From assembly GCF_001039355.2 (NCBI RefSeq), contig NW_019774447.1, positions 440,877 through 504,876 on the forward strand: a stretch of 64,000 bases of DNA, in the 5' to 3' direction. Positions 57,700-64,000 of this stretch are shown here, piece by piece. A program made the position numbers and the translations under genes. The stretch is from Lingula anatina. Taxonomy: Eukaryota > Brachiopoda > Lingulata > Lingulida > Lingulidae. How positions within the stretch are numbered: the stretch's first letter is position 1; the number at the start of each line of letters is the position of its first letter. The notes beneath the pieces were generated by a model. That model was not told where the DNA came from. It saw only the letters and a program-made list of their open reading frames with translations, and did not search any database.

Positions 57700-60600
57700 A
57701 TATAATGATATATTTTGATCACTGCGTTACACATTTTTTTAAAAATGGCTCACTTTTTTGACCAAGTGGGCCAAAATGGCCCAACCAGATTTTGACCCAG
57801 GAATGAAGACCCCTATTATTCTAAGGAAATTCCAATGGATTTACTTTTTAAAATATAAAATCAATAGAATGTTTCTAATATAAATTTTCAAAACAAGAGC
57901 AGAGGACAAATTAAATAAAATCAACCAGCAGATAAACACCGGCAGACTTTGTCAATTTTACCAACTTGTTTATTTTAAACAGTGCACTTTTCGCTCATGA
58001 GCAGTCATTTGAATTCTGTGCTATTGTGTGTACAATTTATTTAAATGAATTATAGAAATCAATTTGTTCATTTTCCTTTGGTTTGTTACATATTTTCTAT
58101 TTCAATATATGATACTTTACTGCTTGGGCATGCTCTTCCCATTGCTGCATTTTACAATGTAGTGCTTGCTTTATCCACTTGGCGGCAGCACCTTACAGTG
58201 AAGCTGAAGTCTTCATTTAATCTCAATGATGTCTTAGTGTGTTTCTGTTTGTATGAATGTGTGTGTGTGTGAGACAGACAAAGAGAGAGAGAGTTAGTGT
58301 GTGTGTGTGTGAGAGAGAGTGAAAGAGAGAGAGAAGGGGGAGAGTGAGTGAGAGCTTGTTTGTGGGAGGGTGTGGTAAGAGAGATATATGAGAATTTATT
58401 ATTAAAAATTACTCAAACAACTTCAAAATTGATTTTAAATAACTAAACTAAATAATTCTATGCCAATTTTGTAAGTTGTATAATCTTTAGAATACAATTT
58501 TCTCAAAACAAAGAAGTGTTCAGCTTATCCAGTATTTTGAAAATATTACAGTATTACATAACACGTACGTACATGACCAGGGGAAAAATCTCTATATCTG
58601 TAACATTGTGCCATTATATCATTCGTACTCAGTTTTAGATATGCTCAAGGTGACAATAAAGGGTTAATGTGAACTATTGAGATTTGGGTGGGGGTGGGAG
58701 GCAGTTGTGCGCTTAGCAAAAAATCTTGATATAGACAAAATTTTGTGTATACATTCTGATGCCTGTGCATTGTCTGTTGTGACATTGAATGAGTCTGTAT
58801 GTATTCTGATCAGCTGGACTCATCTCAACCTCTCATCATCACCACAGGTCGGTGCAATAATGATATTGCTACACTGGCGATTCTCTTCAATCCCATTGTG
58901 ACCATTGCCCCTGTATGTTATACCTGGGAAATTATTATTTTGGAAAAGGTTCACTTAGATCCCACTCAATTTTCAAGGAGACAAGGGTTAATGTCAACTG
59001 TTTGGAGTTGGAGAGGTGAGGGTTTGCTTAGCATAAATCTTCATATGGACAAAATTTTATGTATTCATTCTGATACCTATGCATTGTCTGTTGTGACATA
59101 GAATATGTCTGTATGTTTTCTCATCACTGTCTATATATGTCTTTATTGTTGCTGTATGTGTTTATTATAATATAATAATATATTTTGATCACTGTGTTAT
59201 TTCTGTGTTATAACTACTGTATGTGTCTACATATATATTTTCTATTGATGATTTATTATCTGTTTTCAGTAGAGATGAAGGTGTGTTTCCTGGATTATCA
59301 TCTCTCTGAGCACTGCTGAACTCATCTCAACCTTGCAGCCTCATCACAGGTCGGTACAACAATGATATTGCTACACTGGCAATTCTCTTTAATCCCATTG
59401 TGACCATTGCCGTTATATGTTATACCTTTAGAAATTATTATTTTGAAAAATGGGTCACTTAATTAGATCACACTCAAGTTATATATATTTAAAGGTGACA
59501 ATGGTTAATGTTAACTGTTCGGAGTTGGGGGGGGGGGATAAATCTTTATATAGACCAAATTTCATGAATACATTTTGATCACTGTGCATTTTCTGTTGTG
59601 ACATTGAATGTGTTTGTATATATTCTGATCACTGTCAATGACTTTGTTGTTTCTGTATGTGTTAATTATAATAAAATAATATAACCTGATAACTGTGTTA
59701 TTTCTGTGATGTAACTATACTGTATGTGTCTATAAAAAGTTTAAGTGATGATATATCATCTATTTTCAGTAGAGATGAAGGTGTGTTTCCTGGATTATCA
59801 TCACACTGAGGATAGCCGAAATGATTTCAACCTCGCAGCCTCAGCACATGTCAGTGCAACAACGATATTGCTGCACTGGTGATTTTCTTCAATCCCATTG
59901 TGACCACCGCCACTATATATGTTAAATTGTAACCGGGATATTATCATTTGATAATGGGTCATTGAAATCCAAATCAGTTTTAATGTGTTCAAGGTGACAA
60001 GGGTTAATGTGAACTGTTTAGAGTTGGGGGACGAGGGTTCACTTAGCAATTCAGATAGCAAGCATACGTTGGGCCAACGTAGGGGAATCGTTGGTTTGTT
60101 GGCACATGGTTGGCGTTGGTAGTAATACGTTGGCCCAACGTTGGCCCAACCACATCATTATATGCACAACATAACTGCAATATGCTCACGTTGGCCCAAC
60201 GTTGGGCCAACGTGTGCATATTTGTTGCATACGTTGGCCTAACGTTGGGCCAACGTATCCAATTAACAACTCAATAGAAATGAATAATGTTTCTGTTATA
60301 ATAAAAATGTTTCTGTTCACAACTGAGAATCACATGTGCTTATCTATTGATCAGTAACATATAGTTTTTAGGATTAAAATTTTTTTTTATTAAGAGTTTG
60401 TCAAATTCCTTGGGCTAAAAAACAGTGTTCTACTTTTATTTGTCTTCCAAGCTATATACTCTCATATATATATATATATATATATATTTTTCATCTTGTC
60501 TTTTTTTCTGAATGGAAATAGTGTATAGTACATAGACTTCACCTATAAAAAATTACTGAGTGAACAGATTTATATTTTTAAATAATGCTGTGAAAAATAT

Positions 60601-61210
60601 TTATTATTATTGCTATTATTATTATTGTTATTGAAATCAGACAAATGATTGAAATCTTATTATAATGTACAATTGCACAATATATAAATTTTAAACTTTA
60701 TAGTTAGCATCAATTGACTTTTGATTAAAGTACACTGGTAACTTTCACTGGACCAGATTCATTACAAGCCAGGTGTTTATCTTAACTGTCAGTTTGATAT
60801 AAACAGTCTGCCTACTGCCTGCTCAAACAGGTCAAATAACTATACATAGCACAGTCTTAAGCGCGCTGACCGTTGAGCCAATTCAAAAATCTAAGCTAGA
60901 AGGTCAGAAATGTTCTAAGGAAGAGGCAAGAATTACGGCTGAAAGCATTGATTTCTGGATATAAAAAGAAGATATTTTTGGAAATTAGAAAATGAAGAGA
61001 TAAAGAGACAGGATAAGAAGTGAGCATGTACTGGTAAGTGACTTTTTAATTGTGTATTTTCCCATTATTTACTGATGCACCAGGATCCATACAGCCTTGA
61101 AAAGTGTTCAAATTTAGTCCAGCACTTCGGACTAGTTTAAATGTAACTAGTTACATTATGGCTCTAGTTTAAATGTAACTTTGAAAAGTACTTGAAAATG
61201 CTATTAGGCT

Positions 61211-61865
61211 TGAAAAAGGTTTGCATTTCAGCATTTTGTCTTTGTAAAAATATTATTTAAAACTTTGTAGTTTATTGAGATGAATACAGACAATAATTCA
61301 CAGATGGGGGTAATACCTTTTAATACATCATTACTTGTACTTTTATTATGTACCAGGGGCGTAACCAGACCTTTAAAAATTGTACGCACAGATTTGTAAA
61401 ATTCCCAGCAAAATGTAGACTAACGCAAGAGATGAAGGACAGCGTAATTACAGCATATGTGCCACACATCGCAGCTTAATTTCCATTAATAATAAAATGA
61501 TCATTTAGTCAGAAATATTCTCGCAATTAAAAAAGTTTTAATATTCTTATTACCCAGAATGGCATATTTATTTAAAAGGAGGCTAGCTTCGCATATGTGG
61601 AACCCCCTTCCAATAATCCTGGATCCACCTCTGAGTTGAACTAACATACGGTTTCATTCACCTTACATGTATCCGTATGCATGGCTCCCAAAAACAACCA
61701 ATTGTACGACACGACNTGAAAAGGGTTTGCATTTCAGCATTTTGTCTCTGTAAAAATATTGTTTAAAACTTTGTAGTTTATTGACATGAATACAGACAAT
61801 AATTCACAACTGGGGATATACCTTAAGTTTTAATACATCATTACTTGTACTTTTATTTTCAACTT
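61211..61865. other. Probable unmerged haplotype join at 61716
   Basis: 61211-61341 (TGAAAAAGGTTTGCATTTCA ...) is repeated at 61717-61855 with a few substitutions, starting exactly at a single N. One copy carries the hAT-like insertion and the other does not, as expected for two alleles placed in tandem. Confidence 0.7.
61354..61633. mobile_element. hAT-like short element
   Basis: Starts CAGGGGCGTAACCAG and ends CTGGATCCACCTCTG. CAGGGGCG-type ends are characteristic of many hAT MITEs. The inverted match is only partial and no 8-bp duplication is seen. The other haplotype-like copy at 61717-61860 lacks this sequence. Confidence 0.4.
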
Positions 61866-61869
61866 TTCA

Positions 61870-63285
61870 TCATCAATATGTTACAAAGACAAAGTTTAAA
61901 TGAAATGAGTCCTTTTTCCTTTGGTATGTACACTTTAAAATAACTGTATTAATGTATAACTTGCCCTCATTAGTTAAAAATCATTGAAAATGATTTGAAT
62001 TGGAGCCTTTAAAGTCCTTGGAAGCCAATTGTTCTTATGTGTCTGTATGAATCCTGGCCAGTAAATTCTGTGATAGAGTTGTTGGAATGATTAAATGATG
62101 TGGAATTTAGTGGTACATTACAATTGTCTAAAAACTGCATTCATGGTCAATTGTACACGTAAGAACTAATTTAAATAAATCACTATAAATTACTGCACAC
62201 AAGACACACACTTTTATAGTTAAGATATTGGCTGTTGCCTAACTTAGAAAAGGTGGGGAGATTATCATATAATACACACCTACTAGTACTACATGTAGTT
62301 TGTATATGAAAACAGTGATGGGGAAGAGGTACAGTCATGTTATGTAACATACCAATTCTAGCATTATATTTCAAGTGTTTTTAATATTTAAATTTGTAGG
62401 TGCAGCACATTCTTCTGTGACTGGTTAGACAAATATATTGAGGATACATCCAACTAATTGTGCTTTGCTAAAGATCACACAGGTGCAGGACAGGAAAGAG
62501 AGAAAAACACAAAGATTGAACTCATGACCACTGACTTGATTTTTAAAGAGACAATGTCTGAGATTTTGCCTGAAGGAAGAGACTGTGATTTCATAGACTT
62601 GACATAGAACTTAAGAAAAGCATCTTGCCTGCCATTAACAAGGGTTTCTGGTTTAAAATTTAAGTTAATGAAAATATTTTTAAAAATTGAAATGGGGCAG
62701 AAAAGACTTTACTAGTAGAAAAATGCCTCGACTCCAGGAATAAGGTGAAAAGTCATAGGACTGTTAATATTTTTTCTTGATGTGAATCATGTAACAATTG
62801 ATATAAGACACTTATTAATATTATAATATCTTATAAAATTTTTCTTTGTTGTCTTTTTGTATTATATTTCAATTCACATATCATTATTTAGTTGGTATAA
62901 GGTATTTGTTTTATGTAATGTTATGAATTAATTAAACAGTTCAAAATATATCTCTAATCTTTTTGTTTTAACCACAATTATTAATTGACAATTTTCCAGG
63001 TGCAGTGTAAATGATCACAGGCAGATCAAGTCCTCTGAAGGATTCATCCCTTAGAAAGCTTGCTAATTTTTCAGTCATATCTTGCAGTTTGCAGATTTCA
63101 GATGCTCAAGATATTTCATCAGGACATTGATCTGCCTGTGCATCAGATGTGTAATTACAGTGCTACCTATGTGATTCCAAAAAAAAAAAATTATTTTGCC
63201 TTTAGCTCATTGTTGGGTCATTGTAAATCACTGTGTCCCTGGTTTTAGTTTGGGTCATAATTTGTAGCGCAAATTGCAGATAACT
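61870..63285. other. AT-rich DNA inside the palindrome-bounded element
   Basis: No frame above 65 codons. GATTGAACTCATGACCACTG at ~62515 faintly resembles a tRNA-type B box, but no A box or folded tRNA is evident. Confidence 0.4.
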
Positions 63286-63756
63286 TGGTGACCAGTTGGC
63301 CTACCGTTGGGCCAACAAGGATGCATTGTTGGTTTGAGGTTGGGTAATTGTTGGACTGATGTTGGTAATTAGTAGAACCAACGTAAATGCACTGTTGGTT
63401 TCAGGTTGGGAAATTGTTGGACCAATGTTGATTAATATTAGTTGGCCAATGTAGGGCCAACGCAGTTTGGTTGGGTAATTGTTGGACTGATGTTGGTTAT
63501 TAGTAGAACCAACGTAAATACACTGTTGGTTACAGGTTGGGAAATTGTTGGACCAATGTTGGTTATTAGTTGGCCCAATGTAGTGCCAACGCAGTTTGGT
63601 TGGGAATACGTTGGCAATGCGTTGGCATTAAAAAGACGTTCAGCCAACCGTTGGCCAAAGTGAGCACTTAGATGGAAACCCAACGTTGGGCCAACGTTGC
63701 ACGGTCAACCAAGGCAACGTTGGGCCAACGTTGGCCCAACGTATGTATGCTATCTG

Positions 63757-64000
63757 GGATGTGGGTAAGTTATTACTCACCGATTCAACAGCCTACATGC
63801 CTTACAATAAAACTGAACCAAATTGGACAAGTTTTGAATGTTAGACATGTTAGACATGAGGGTCCTTGTGGGGCGTGTAACTCTTTCACAGGCGATAATT
63901 TGGAAAATTTGAAGATCCAAAATGGTTGTCGTATGACTTAGAATAGGCAATGTGTCTTTGTTCGCTCCACTGACAAATTCAATTAATGAACTGATGTCAC
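63757..64000. other. Flank, nothing recognised
   Basis: Unique sequence. It does not continue repeat block C as a simple insertion of the 60052-63756 element would require. Confidence 0.45.

Larger units (their letters stand above)
54764..60049 (+). repeat. Tandem ~2.2-kb duplication; exon-like repeat block C
   Basis: 54764-57385 and 57837-60049 begin and end with the same sequence (GGATTTACTTTTTAAAA ... GGGTTCACTTAGCAA). After subtracting the 401-bp artefact at 55493-56293, their lengths agree within about 10 bp. Each contains three units of the family seen in blocks A and B (cores near 55765/58805, 56608/59271 and 57108/59773). The spacer 57386-57836 contains the 168-bp MITE copy 2. The copies differ by scattered substitutions, so this is a real duplication older than the assembly artefact inside it. 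Confidence 0.85.
60052..63756. mobile_element. Element or element pair with CAGATAGCA...GTTGGGCCAACG termini
   Basis: The left end CAGATAGCAAGCATACGTTG and the inverted right end CAGATAGCATACATACGTTG match for 27 of 29 bp. Both are followed by dense subterminal palindromes (GTTGGCCCAAC, CAACGTTGGGCCAACG) at 60052-60260 and 63290-63756. The right module has a 131-bp duplication (63341/63472). The ~3-kb interior is AT-rich with no transposase and includes an assembly join (61716). No target duplication is visible, so it may be two partial copies instead of one element. The left end interrupts the second copy of the block C duplication. Confidence 0.6.

Noticed and set aside
55630-58901. Three near-identical 74-codon frames
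   Set aside because: They fall in the duplicated exon-like repeat and run through intron-like sequence. Two are exact because of the assembly artefact.
1-64000. tRNA, rRNA and other structured RNA genes
   Set aside because: No A-box/B-box pair with a foldable cloverleaf and no rRNA-like sequence was found; the B-box-like phrase at ~62515 stands alone.

Overview
This is about 64 kb of AT-rich eukaryotic DNA. It has no operons or Shine-Dalgarno-led gene blocks. It carries spliced exon fragments with GT..AG borders, many microsatellites and minisatellites, and a dense set of transposable elements. The element types (BEL/Pao, Gypsy with and without env, a DUF7869-type DNA transposon, MITEs, TTF-type and THAP zinc-finger fragments) resemble those of marine lophotrochozoans. 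A mollusc, probably a bivalve, is my best guess; this is inference and not proven by any host gene. Four runs of N (single bases at 32884, 55893 and 61716, and 610 bases at 54154-54763) mark a draft assembly, and at least two of them sit on false duplications.

Layout. 1-15 kb is mostly anonymous AT-rich DNA with a few host-exon candidates: a well-bounded 61-nt minus-strand exon at 855-915, weaker ones at 4411, 6643 and 9879, and a promoter-like CpG-containing patch near 10.3-10.6 kb with YY1-like and CTCF-like motifs. It also holds a MITE at 1.3 kb, a palindromic MITE at 5.7 kb and an 11-copy 61-bp minisatellite at 12.2 kb. 15-28 kb is a graveyard: Gypsy RNase H, TTF-type zinc fingers, a long LTR-like block, a 60-bp minisatellite, a Mutator-like transposase remnant, and the 3' end of a Gypsy element that carries an extra C2H2 zinc-finger ORF after integrase. 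28.5-36.8 kb is a nearly complete BEL/Pao retrotransposon. Its LTRs are about 99% identical, but its ORFs are broken and its 5' LTR is cut at a palindromic array.

36.8-45.4 kb is an array of ~500-600 bp units, each containing an exon-like core with splice-like borders. The array is split by a 5,763-bp DNA transposon (38675-44437) with 29-bp terminal inverted repeats. That transposon encodes a five-exon DUF7869-family protein on the minus strand, and one of its exons is itself interrupted by a 553-bp foldback element with a 3-bp target duplication. 45.4-50 kb holds a decayed Gypsy-class element with RNase H, an env-like gene and a 3' LTR but no integrase. 52.4-54.15 kb is a THAP-domain gene remnant running into the gap.

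54.8-60.05 kb is a tandem ~2.2-kb segmental duplication of the same exon-like repeat family. 60.05-63.76 kb is bounded by inverted termini rich in GTTGGCCCAACG palindromes.

The most interesting item is the DUF7869 element. The sequence itself supplies the termini, the target duplication, the intron structure, the D..D..D-like residues and the nested insertion. That is what is needed to argue that this domain family is a transposase of a DNA-transposon group I cannot place.
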